DNA from: an uncultured Flavobacteriales bacterium
GTDB taxonomy: Bacteria; Bacteroidota; Bacteroidia; Flavobacteriales_D; Parvicellaceae
Direction of reading: 5' to 3'
Length of the DNA stretch: 64,000 nt
NCBI GenBank assembly: GCA_943787725.1
Contig: CALSNM010000001.1
Coordinates: 310,001-374,000, forward strand
Both the position numbers and the translations under genes were made by a program. The notes beneath the pieces are model-generated. The model did not search any database. It worked only from the letters and a program-made list of their open reading frames with translations, and was not told where the DNA came from. Below, piece after piece: positions 53,166 to 61,557 of this stretch; within the stretch, counting starts at the first letter, position 1; each line of letters opens with the position of its first letter.

Positions 53166-53363
53166 ATGAAAAATTTAATTATTTGTATAGGATTATTAGC
53201 ATTGTTTATTGGAGTTGCATCTTGTAAAAAAGATTGGACTTGTACTTGTTCAGATGGTTCTAGCCTTTATTCTTGGCCAATTGAAAATGTAAAGAAAAGT
53301 GATGCACAAGCAACCTGCGATCAATTAACTGACATTTATGCGGGGACCTGCAGTCTAGAATAA
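53166..53363 (+). CDS. Small cysteine-rich lipoprotein (65 aa)
   Basis: Predicted lipoprotein: hydrophobic signal (residues 1-18) with lipobox GVASCKKD, then a ~45-aa exported peptide with five cysteines including the lipidated one (CKKDWTCTCSDGS, ATCDQL, GTCSLE). The four downstream cysteines could form two disulfides. I recognise no named family, though similar short 'CKKDWTCTC' lipoproteins occur in flavobacteria from memory. It lies between the YwqK-like lipoprotein and the convergent amidohydrolase operon. Confidence 0.75.
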   Translation: MKNLIICIGLLALFIGVASCKKDWTCTCSDGSSLYSWPIENVKKSDAQATCDQLTDIYAGTCSLE

Positions 53364-53407
53364 TGTATAAATCACCTTATCCAAAGGCATCAATTCGGAC
53401 TATTGTT

Positions 53408-54718
53408 TTATTCCAGTCCGTATTTGGTCTTATACTTATTATAATTTCTGGATTGATGATTATCTAAATTAATCATTCTACCATCGATAAAAGCAATGAC
53501 AACATTACTTGTTTTCATATCCAATGCATCTCCATCCGAAACAAATAGGGTTGCTTTTTTCCCTACCTCAATCGACCCTAATACATTATCTATTCCCAAA
53601 ATTTTTGCAGCATTCAATGTGATTGATGCTACACCTTCTTCGTAAGTGAGTCCATGAGCAATAGCTGTGCCCGCAACAAACGGCAAGTTTCTCGTTCCCA
53701 TTTGTTCCATTCGAGCGAAGTATTGCAAGCAATAAGGGACCCCAGCATCATTCAATAATTTAGGCAACTTATAAGGCAGGTCTATATCGTCTTCTGGTTG
53801 ATTTGGTAAGCTATGAATATGTTGAACAACTACAGAAATATTATTTTCTTTCAATCGATCAGTCACCATCCAGGAATCATATCCTCCAACAATAACAACC
53901 TTTTTCAAGTTATACTTTCGCTTAAAATTGATAACATCATTAATCTCTTTCACATAAGAAACATTTACAAAAAGCGTTTTGTCTCCAGAAAACAACCCCT
54001 TCATTGCCTCTAATTTTAAATCTCTGTCTCCTTCGTTTGAAGCTTTACTGTAGGCTAGCGATTCATCGAAAAACATATTTATATCCTTTGTTTTTTCCAT
54101 ATAGTTTTTTGATTTTTTCGAATCTCCAGGAGTTGACCACCACCCACTCGACTTCATAAATCTTGGCCAATTTAAATGGATGCCAATATCTTCTTTTACA
54201 AGGGCATCTTCCCAATTCCAAGCATCAAAATGAACGACTGACGAGCTCCCTGAAACTACTCCTCCCCGGGGAGTTACTTGAGCCAATAAAACTCCATTGG
54301 TTCTTATGGTTGGTGTTATTTTTGAATCTGTATTATATGCTATTATGGATCGAACATTAGGATTATAGGTTCCGATTTCATCAAAGTCCTCAGTGGCTCT
54401 AATTGCTCCTATTTCCATTAATCCAAGAGTAGAATTTACCGCTATAAAACCGGGGTATACGTGCTTATCTTTAATGTCAATTACGGTGTCATAATCTGAA
54501 TTATTAATTGTGTTGGTTAGCGCGTTCATCACGTTAATAATTTTACCGTTTTCCAAAACAATAGCTGAACGATTAATCATCTCCCCTGTTCCTAAATGGG
54601 CCGTTCCGTTTAACAACAAAACGCTTTTTCCCTGTTTTGCACCAGGCGCTTCTTGTCCTTGAAAATTTGAAAAACTAAATCCAAGAAGAATTATTAATAT
54701 ATATTGTACATTTTTCAT
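53408..54718 (-). CDS. Secreted amidohydrolase family protein (436 aa)
   Basis: Imidazolonepropionase-type metal-dependent hydrolase with signal peptide (residues 1-22, ...FSNFQGQ). The beta-sandwich composite domain is at both ends (NGTAHLGTGEMINRSAIVLENGKI; LGSIEVGKKATLFVSDGDAL). After the HVYPGFIAV strand the usual HxH metal motif is replaced (GFIAVNSTLG), and later HIH appears in VVQHIHSLPNQPED, so catalytic competence is questionable. It starts 12 bp after the stop of the larger amidohydrolase gene, so the two form an operon, probably acting in the periplasm or exported. Substrate unknown. Confidence 0.85.
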   Translation of the reverse strand: MKNVQYILIILLGFSFSNFQGQEAPGAKQGKSVLLLNGTAHLGTGEMINRSAIVLENGKIINVMNALTNTINNSDYDTVIDIKDKHVYPGFIAVNSTLGLMEIGAIRATEDFDEIGTYNPNVRSIIAYNTDSKITPTIRTNGVLLAQVTPRGGVVSGSSSVVHFDAWNWEDALVKEDIGIHLNWPRFMKSSGWWSTPGDSKKSKNYMEKTKDINMFFDESLAYSKASNEGDRDLKLEAMKGLFSGDKTLFVNVSYVKEINDVINFKRKYNLKKVVIVGGYDSWMVTDRLKENNISVVVQHIHSLPNQPEDDIDLPYKLPKLLNDAGVPYCLQYFARMEQMGTRNLPFVAGTAIAHGLTYEEGVASITLNAAKILGIDNVLGSIEVGKKATLFVSDGDALDMKTSNVVIAFIDGRMINLDNHQSRNYNKYKTKYGLE

Positions 54719-54730
54719 TTCTACCCAATT

Positions 54731-57700
54731 TTAATTACCATCATCACTTAAAGTTCCACAAACGTGCACTGTAGACTTCTTCTTAACTGCTTTTTGTGTT
54801 TCAGCTCCGCCATTCTTTTCTTCTATCATTTTCGTAATAATTCTAAGACGCTCCTGCTGAATCTCTTTTCGCATTTTAAGATCTCTTTTCCAATCATAAT
54901 AAACTATACCGTCAATAATTGTTTGCTCAACTTTTGCGTACACAGAAAGTGGATTGTCACTCCATATTACTATGTCAGCATCCTTTCCTATCTTTATACT
55001 CCCCATCCTTTCATCCACATGTAATAAAATAGCGGGGTTTAAGGTTACCATTTTAAGCGCCTCTTCTTCCGTCATCCCGCCATACTTAATTCCCTTAGCA
55101 GCTTCCTGATTTAACCTTCTCCCCATTTCAGCATCATCGCTATTTATAGCGGTTACGATTCCCATCTGATTTAGCAAAGAAGCATTGTGTGGTATAGCGT
55201 CATTCACTTCAAATTTATATGCCCACCAATCACTAAATGTAGATCCTCCTGCGCCATGAGCCTTCATTTTATCTGCCACTTTATACCCTTCCAGAATGTG
55301 CGTGAATGTATTCAGTCTAAACTTCATAGAATCCGCTACATGCATTAGCATATTTATTTCAGATTGTACATAGGAGTGGCAGGTTACAAAACGCTGTGCA
55401 TTTAGTATTTCCAAAATAGCTTCCGTTTGCAAATCTCTTCTTGGAGCGCTTACTTCTTGTTTTTTCTTTTTTGCAAGGGCATTATAGACAGACCATTTCT
55501 TCTCATACTCTTGAGCGTTAATAAAAGCATCGTAAAACACTTGCTCTACCCCCATTCTTGTTTGTGGAAAACGAATGGTATTGTAAGAACCCCAATTTGA
55601 TTGTTTCACATTTTCACCTAACGCAAACTTTATAAATCCGGGGGCATTCTCTACCTTCATTTGTTCCGGACTATTACCCCACCTTAATTTTATTAATGCC
55701 GCTTGACCTCCAATTGGATTTGCAGAGCCATGTAATAATTGCGACGCCGTTACACCTCCTGAAAGCTGACGATAAATGTTAATATCATTCGGCTTAACCA
55801 CATCTCCTATACGCACTTCTGCAGTGACGGCACTTGACCCTTCGTTGACACCTCTCTCAATGGCGATATGCGAGTGCTCGTCAATAATCCCAGGTGAAAC
55901 ATGTTTGCCTTTCGCGTCAATTACTAATGTATTTACATCTACAATATCAGCTATTTTGCCAATATGCGCTATTTTGCCTTCTCGGATTAACAAGTCCGTC
56001 TCTAACGTACCTTGCTTCTTCAAGCGTCCAAACTGTTGCGTTTTTAATTAAAATTGATTTTTGAGTAGGTAATGAATCCCAACCATAAGCCATCATAGGA
56101 TAATTAAACTTCCCCAGATTTACTGAATCAGTAATAGCCTTGAAATTCCTTGTCTATGGACCTTTGCAAATTCAAGTGCTTTATCCAGATTTTTCTTTTT
56201 CCTTATGTCTTTCACTTCGGATAGCTGTCCATTCAATCCACTCTCCATTGGGCATTTGACCACGCCCATCCCATACTCCTGAATCAAAATTTACATTTCC
56301 TGATAAACGATATACACCTCCATTTAATTGGTATGATATTGCTATCGTATGGTCATTCAGAGCTAGTAACTACCTTTACTGACTTCTTTCTAATTACCTT
56401 ATATGGCTTGCCGGTCAATGAATCTAAAACCAAATCTCCTTTTGCACTTATACTGTCCGTAATCATATCATAAGTTAATTTTCCTGAAGGTTTTGCTTTT
56501 GAGCCCGAGACTACTAGCGTTCTAATATTCTGATTAACATTTAAGTTGTATACACCTCGAATATCAACTCAGATCCATAGCAGAAACTTCGTGCTTCTTA
56601 CCTCTAATCCAATTTTGATGAATACTCTCCCCTTTTTCAAAAATATCTCCTGAGGTAATGAGAAAATTTGCTTGTTTTCCTATAGTTAATGATCCTAATT
56701 CCTTGTAAACCCCCATCATTTCCGCAGGTATTTGTGTCAAAGACTTAAGCGCTTGTTTTTTTGAAAGCCCCATTTTTACCGCTTTACGCAGATTCTTTCA
56801 AGAAACTCTGATTTCTTTTTCAATCCGTCTGTTGTTAATGCAAACACAATTTGGCTTTGCTCTAAAAACCCTGGATTAGATGGTGCCAACTCCCAATGCT
56901 TCATTTCTTCCAATGACACATGCCTTGCGTCATAAGGATCCTCAACATCGTATGGTTTAGGGAAGTTTAATGGAATAATAAATTGCCCTCCGGTGGCTTT
57001 CATATCTGCGATACCATTTGGTACTCATCTCCAGACCCTTTGAAAGTGTATTGCACATTAAACTCATCCCCTAGTTTATCCGCTCGTAAAACCGAATATT
57101 TATTTCTAACATCAATTATTTGAGGTAATGATTGGGTCCTAAAGTAAATGCTTCTAACGAAAGATTTTTGTGTTTATCTTCATTTGATTTATGGTACCAA
57201 TCAGCATCTAGGAATGTTTGTTTTAGTAATGCAATGCACCCCATTAAAGAGCTCGGATAGGCTTGTCGCGAAACCCCTTTTTTAAATGAATAATGCGCCG
57301 CTGCCTTTTCCAAAACAATATTCTCATGTTGAGAGTCAGTGCCTAAATTAGCAAGCACAGATGTGCCTCGAGCTATACCGTCTTGCTGGTGAGAAAGCAC
57401 AGTTCCGAATCCGTTGTTACGGTATTCCTTTGCCAACTTTTCATTATCTTTGAATGTCTCTATTCCATTAACCTCTGGCTTTATAGCTTGATTCCAAGAA
57501 TAGGCTCCCTTTTTTAGGCTGTTATATTGGGGATAATCAGTTCGTGGCGATGCTTTAGCCTTTTCAATACCATAAGAAGTGTAGAGATCTATAAAAGATG
57601 GATAAATATGCTTTCCTTTAACATCATGGACTACACAACTTTTGGGGAGTTTCGTTTTTGGCCCAGCATAAGTTATCCTTCCCTCCTTAATAAACAAATA

Positions 57701-57860
57701 CCCATCTGTTATTGTAGGCTTCTGCATCTACATGTAAGGTAGCATTTATAAATGCGTGAAAATTATGATTCTTATCACGCACCCCATTTATTGGAAAATC
57801 TTCTTGCGAAAACCCTATGATTGAAAAGAAAATGAACAATAAAAATAAGTAGTTTTTCAT
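54731..57860 (-). CDS. Large two-part secreted amidohydrolase (~1042 aa after correcting nine indels)
   Basis: Protein with two tandem amidohydrolase units. Start ATG at 57860 with signal peptide MKNYLFLLFIFFSIIGFSQ. The N-terminal unit (about 1-440) has GYLFIKEGRITYAGP, GKHIYPSFIDLYTSYG and LGSLTIGKQANFLITSGD. A ~150-aa beta-rich link follows (LTYDMITDSISAKGDLVLDS). The C-terminal unit (430 intact codons from 56023) has GKHVSPGIIDEHSHIAIERG with the metal HxH, plus TAINSDDAEMGRR and MGSIKIGKDADIVIWSDNP. The N-terminal unit lacks the HxH and looks catalytically dead. Nine single-base indels break the frame between 57730 and 56010 (near 57727, 57125, 57020, 56797, 56575, 56360, 56200, 56145, 56012). 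Piece order and total length are consistent with one gene of 1043 codons. Confidence 0.8.
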
Positions 57861-57879
57861 AAATTAAATCTAAAGCAAA

Positions 57880-57887
57880 CAAAAATA
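57880..57887 (-). promoter_or_regulatory. Candidate -7 element of the amidohydrolase operon
   Basis: TATTTTTG on the minus strand 20 bp before the ATG at 57860; no good -33 box. Confidence 0.4.
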
Positions 57888-57921
57888 AGCATTGTTATGA
57901 CAATTAAAGGTCTCATATTTT

Positions 57922-57929
57922 TAGCTTTG
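57922..57929 (+). promoter_or_regulatory. Candidate -7 element of the membrane protein/cytochrome c/hflX transcript
   Basis: TAGCTTTG on the plus strand, 28 bp before the ATG at 57958; fits TAnnTTTG. Divergent from the element at 57880-57887. Confidence 0.4.
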
Positions 57930-57957
57930 CACAGAAACTTTTTTATAAACGGTTAAA

Positions 57958-58395
57958 ATGGAAATATTAAAACACACACATTCCGGTCTAAGATGGCTTT
58001 TTATTTTAATAATAATCATTGCAATTATTAATGCTTTTAGAAAATGGAAATCAGGAGCATCATTTGAAGCAAAAGATAAGCTACTCAATATTATCACTAT
58101 TGCTTTGACACACACTACGGGAATTATTGGAATCATTTTGTTCTTTATTAGTCCTAAAATTCAGTTTACTGAAGGATTTATGAAAAATGATCAGATTAGA
58201 TTTTACCTTACCCAGCATACGTTTGGAATGGTAATAGCAATAATTCTTGTTACTATCGGATATAGTAAAGTTAAAAAAGCATCTGAGGACACAAATAAAT
58301 TCAAAAAAACTGCTATTTGGTTTACAATCGCGCTATTAATCGTAATAATATCAATACCATGGCCATTTTGGGGAGTAGGAGGAGGATTATACTAA
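57958..58395 (+). CDS. Four-helix membrane protein, cytochrome b-like (145 aa)
   Basis: Integral membrane protein with four hydrophobic segments (about residues 12-26, 45-66, 87-105, 118-138). Histidines in the first (HTHSGLRWL), second (ALTHTTG) and third (LTQHTFGM) segments could be haem ligands, which is why such proteins are often labelled cytochrome b-like; haem binding is unproven. The 3' end overlaps the next gene by 37 bp, a c-type cytochrome, which supports a redox role and translational coupling. No closer family recognised. Confidence 0.8.
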   Translation: MEILKHTHSGLRWLFILIIIIAIINAFRKWKSGASFEAKDKLLNIITIALTHTTGIIGIILFFISPKIQFTEGFMKNDQIRFYLTQHTFGMVIAIILVTIGYSKVKKASEDTNKFKKTAIWFTIALLIVIISIPWPFWGVGGGLY

Positions 58396-58691
58396 TTGGC
58401 TTATTTTTTACTTTGGGTTCTTGTAGCGAACAAGAAGTAGTAATTAACGATAATGGAGCCCCAAATGGAAAGGCTATTTATAAGCAAAACTGCAAAGTAT
58501 GCCATGGGGGGAAAGGAAACTTAGGGGTTGGTGATGCCGCGGATTTGAGTGCTTCGAAAAAAACCTTTCAGGAAAAACTATATATAATTACGAATGGCAG
58601 TGAGGGCGGCAAAATGACTTCTTACAAAGGAGTCTTAACCGAAAAAGAAATCGCTGCGGTAACTGCACATATAGAAACATTAATAAAATAA
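58359..58691 (+). CDS. c-type cytochrome lipoprotein (110 aa)
   Basis: Monohaem cytochrome c. The haem-attachment motif is CKVCH (about residue 50), the sixth ligand is probably the methionine in GGKMTSYKG (about residue 88), and LTEKEIAAVTAHIETL forms the closing helix. The ATG at 58359 gives a hydrophobic signal with lipobox TLGSC, so the protein is likely tethered to a membrane. An upstream start at 58317 would add an unlikely polar tail. It overlaps the preceding membrane-protein gene by 37 bp and abuts hflX with no gap. Role: electron carrier, partner unknown. Confidence 0.88.
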   Translation: MAILGSRRRIILIGLFFTLGSCSEQEVVINDNGAPNGKAIYKQNCKVCHGGKGNLGVGDAADLSASKKTFQEKLYIITNGSEGGKMTSYKGVLTEKEIAAVTAHIETLIK

Positions 58692-59888
58692 ATGGGCGAT
58701 AATAATTCAGAAAATATTGATCCAAATAATGCTGTAATCGTTGGAATAATTTCGCAAAAACAAACTCCAGAATTAATTACGGAGTACCTTGATGAGCTAG
58801 AATTCCTTGCAAAAACCTATGGTGTAAAAACGAAAAAACGATTTACACAAAGACTAGAGACCCCCAACACAGCTACCTTTGTTGGAAAAGGGCGATTGGA
58901 TGAAATAAGGGAATATGTTAAAACTAACAATATAGATACGGTAATATTTGATGATGACCTATCACCCTCTCAACTAAGAAACATTGAAAAGGTTTTACAA
59001 GTTTTAATATTAGACCGAAGTTTGTTGATTTTAGAAATATTTCAGCAACGTGCGCAAACATCACATGCAAAAACACAAGTAGAATTAGCGCGTTATCAAT
59101 ATTTATTACCACGCCTAACCAACATGTGGACTCACCTTGAAAGACAGCGAGGAGGAACAAGTACTCGAGGGGGTTCTGGAGAAAAAGAAATTGAAACAGA
59201 TAGAAGAATAATTCGAGATAAAATTTCACGTCTAAAAAAACAATTAAAAGCAATTGATAAACAGATGGCTACCCAAAGGGGTAATCGTGGTAAGTTGGTT
59301 CGTGTAGCATTGGTCGGTTATACCAATGTTGGTAAATCAACTTTGATGAACGTGTTGAGTAAATCAAAAGTTTTTGCCGAAAACAAACTCTTTGCAACTC
59401 TAGATACCACCGTGCGAAAGGTAGTATTGCAAAACATTCCTTTTCTTATGTCGGATACTGTTGGGTTTATACGGAAATTACCCCACCAATTAGTAGAGTC
59501 TTTTAAGTCGACATTAGATGAAGTTAGAGAAGCTGATCTAGTAGTTCATGTTTTAGACATAGCACACCCAGCTTTTGAAGATCATTACAACACTGTTAAT
59601 CAAACTTTAGCTGAAATTAAAGCTTTAGACAAGCCAATTTTATTGGTGTTTAACAAAATAGACACCTATGACCTTCTGGGTGGTTTTGAAGATGGAGAGT
59701 TTTCTAGGCCCACTTTAAAAGAATTACAAAAAACGTGGATGGCCAATCTAAATAATCAGTGCTTATTTATTTCTGCTGAGAAAAAAACGAATGTTGATGA
59801 ATTGCGAAAAGTAATGTACGAAGAAGTGAAAAAAATTCATATCACTCGGTTTCCTTACAATGATTTCTTGTACCAAGAATACGAATAG
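58692..59888 (+). CDS. hflX: Ribosome-associated GTPase HflX (398 aa)
   Basis: GTPase that splits or rescues stalled ribosomes. N-terminal HflX domain with FVGKGRLDEIREYV and VIFDDDLSPSQLRNIE, the RGGTSTRGGSGEKEIETDRR linker, a coiled-coil helical segment, and the G domain: G1 GYTNVGKST, G2 region LFATLDTTVRKV, G3 DTVGF, G4 NKID, G5-like SAEK. Length is normal. The ATG follows directly on the stop codon of the cytochrome gene (TAA-ATG), implying co-transcription. Confidence 0.95.
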   Translation: MGDNNSENIDPNNAVIVGIISQKQTPELITEYLDELEFLAKTYGVKTKKRFTQRLETPNTATFVGKGRLDEIREYVKTNNIDTVIFDDDLSPSQLRNIEKVLQVLILDRSLLILEIFQQRAQTSHAKTQVELARYQYLLPRLTNMWTHLERQRGGTSTRGGSGEKEIETDRRIIRDKISRLKKQLKAIDKQMATQRGNRGKLVRVALVGYTNVGKSTLMNVLSKSKVFAENKLFATLDTTVRKVVLQNIPFLMSDTVGFIRKLPHQLVESFKSTLDEVREADLVVHVLDIAHPAFEDHYNTVNQTLAEIKALDKPILLVFNKIDTYDLLGGFEDGEFSRPTLKELQKTWMANLNNQCLFISAEKKTNVDELRKVMYEEVKKIHITRFPYNDFLYQEYE

Positions 59889-59982
59889 AAAACAATACCC
59901 GCAATAATTTCCTATGAGCTTATAGATGAATTAGTTTTAACATTAAGCTATTCAAATACGGACCAAAGAAAAGGGAGCATAG

Positions 59983-60131
59983 AACGCAAGAACAAGTTAC
60001 ATGGCCCAAGGAATATTGGGCCAATTCATTTATGTTAACTCCGAAAAAAACACAATAATTGTGAGTTAGGAGAAGATTGGTGGAAAGTAACCTGGAGAAT
60101 TGTATTTCCCAACATTTATACAACTATTTAA
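59983..60131 (+). pseudogene. Relic of a beta-lactamase-family serine hydrolase (C-terminal end only)
   Basis: In the 388-bp gap between hflX and the next gene the plus strand reads MAQGILGQFIYVNSEKNTI, then after a frame change at about 60061-60063 LGEDWWKVTWRIVFPNIY, ending at a stop at 60129-60131. This order (GQFIYVNPEKNTIIVRLG...) is what I recall at the end of beta-lactamase-like serine hydrolases. The catalytic N-terminal parts are missing, so this is a decayed fragment or a badly damaged end. The rest of the gap holds only the promoter at 60224-60253. A short inverted repeat (GGCCCAA/TTGGGCC, 60003-60022) lies within it. Confidence 0.6.
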
Positions 60132-60223
60132 AAGCACGTATTTAATCAATAAATTCACTTATTAAAGTGGTTTTTAGCCAATTTAATAACATTTATAAAC
60201 TACGTATTTTTAAAACTTCATGT

Positions 60224-60253
60224 TTTGAGAAGGCTCACACTTCTCTATGTTTG
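60224..60253 (+). promoter_or_regulatory. Bacteroidota-type promoter of the envelope protein gene
   Basis: TTTG (60224-60227), an 18-nt spacer and TATGTTTG (60246-60253), close to the consensus TTTG-N~19-TAnnTTTG, 23 bp before the ATG at 60277. Confidence 0.65.
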
Positions 60254-60276
60254 CTATGTAATTAAAAACAAAAAAC

Positions 60277-61413
60277 ATGAAAAATTTATTTAGAATCACA
60301 CTAATGACATTGGCTTTAACCTCAGCAAGTATTAAAATACAATGTCAAGACAAAGCAGCAGTAGTTAACGTTTATACAGATGGAGTAACAATTTCTCCAA
60401 ATGGGGCGGAAAGTTTACTCAGAATAGAACTAACCAAAACCGAACAATTTAAAGTATTTGACAAACTAGATATGCTTGAAATTGCTAAAGACAATGAAAT
60501 TGACTTTAAAGATTGCTATGGCAAAAAGTGCTTACACAATATTGGTGTTCTGGCCGAAGTTGACAAAATCGTTACAGGCTCCATCGAAAACTTAGGGAAG
60601 AAAATAGTCGTAACAATAAAGATTCTTGACATAAATACCGACAGCTATGATCAAATTGCAATTCAAGAGTTCATCAATATTGAAACAGAGCTTCAAAATA
60701 TGGTTCAAATTACCTTAAATAAAGCGCTAAGTATTGAAAACGATAAAGCCGCAATGGAAACACTGGTTTATTTTAATCAACCACCAAAAACACCAACAGT
60801 TCAAATCAGCAATAGTGGACCAAGAATGGGGCTGGCTATGGTTGGAGGAGACTTACAAGAGGTATTAACACGCTCAGAAGAAGAAGGAGGGTATGAAGCA
60901 ATTCCAATATTATCTCAGTTTGGCTACCAATTTGAACAAGTTTATTTAAGCTCTGGTAATTTTCAAGCACTTGCTGAAGGAATGGTCTTAATGACTGGAC
61001 TGGAGCAAGGCTTATTTAACCCGAGTTTTGCTTTTATGAATGGATTTAGAAACTCTAAGACGGGAATTGAGATTGCATTTGGACCTAGCATTAAGTTTAA
61101 GAGAGAGGCACAAGGATATCGAGATGAAGATAACATTTGGCACCGCAGCCAGGAATGGGATGCGAGTGAACAAGTAACTGATAGTGCCGGTTTCACCTAT
61201 ACAGATTATAATGCAAACCCAAACCCTTACGAAATCGTTACAAAGCTCGACAAACGAGGAGACATAAAACTAGCTGCAACATGGGTATGGGCAGTAGGTA
61301 AAACATTCCATTCAGGATACCTTAACATCCCTGTAAACGCATACTTCTCTTATGGAAAAGAGGGATGGTATACTGGACTATCAGTAGGGTTTAACATTGC
61401 AAAAAAAGATTAA
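60277..61413 (+). CDS. Exported protein with TolB/CsgG-like N-terminal domain (378 aa)
   Basis: Signal peptide (residues 1-23, ...ASIKIQCQ). Residues ~25-165 show a pattern like CsgG/TolB-N-type lipoprotein domains: a regulator-style 'VVNVYTDGVTISPNGAESLLRIEL' opening, FKVFDKLDM, CYGKKCLHNIGVLAEVDKIVTGSI, then KIVVTIKILDINT. The C-terminal part (~180-378) looks like a small beta-rich outer-membrane or surface domain ending in YTGLSVGFNIAKKD. I do not recognise a named family and assign no function. It has its own promoter. An imperfect hairpin follows at 61420-61468. Confidence 0.8.
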   Translation: MKNLFRITLMTLALTSASIKIQCQDKAAVVNVYTDGVTISPNGAESLLRIELTKTEQFKVFDKLDMLEIAKDNEIDFKDCYGKKCLHNIGVLAEVDKIVTGSIENLGKKIVVTIKILDINTDSYDQIAIQEFINIETELQNMVQITLNKALSIENDKAAMETLVYFNQPPKTPTVQISNSGPRMGLAMVGGDLQEVLTRSEEEGGYEAIPILSQFGYQFEQVYLSSGNFQALAEGMVLMTGLEQGLFNPSFAFMNGFRNSKTGIEIAFGPSIKFKREAQGYRDEDNIWHRSQEWDASEQVTDSAGFTYTDYNANPNPYEIVTKLDKRGDIKLAATWVWAVGKTFHSGYLNIPVNAYFSYGKEGWYTGLSVGFNIAKKD

Positions 61414-61419
61414 ACAATT

Positions 61420-61468
61420 AATTACAAAGAGCTGGGAAAGCATACAAGCTAACCTGGCCTTTGTAATT
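61420..61468 (+). terminator. Possible hairpin between the envelope gene and the DUF2339 gene
   Basis: Ten-base arms AATTACAAAG (61420-61429) and CTTTGTAATT (61459-61468) separated by 29 nt, just after the stop at 61413. There is no T-run afterwards, so termination is only a guess. Confidence 0.3.
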
Positions 61469-61557
61469 CTTCTATTCTCTATTTATAACTAAGATTAACA
61501 TCCTTTAACAACCTCTTTTATTATATTTACGTTGAAATAGTTTTTAAATTGTTTATT

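Noticed and set aside
56564-57727. Independent small amidohydrolase-like genes
   Set aside because: They form, in order, the N-terminal half of the large amidohydrolase with corrected length of 1043 codons.
59920-60123. Minus-strand open frame of 67 codons between hflX and the envelope gene
   Set aside because: The opposite strand carries a recognisable hydrolase tail; the minus frame has no family likeness or start signal.
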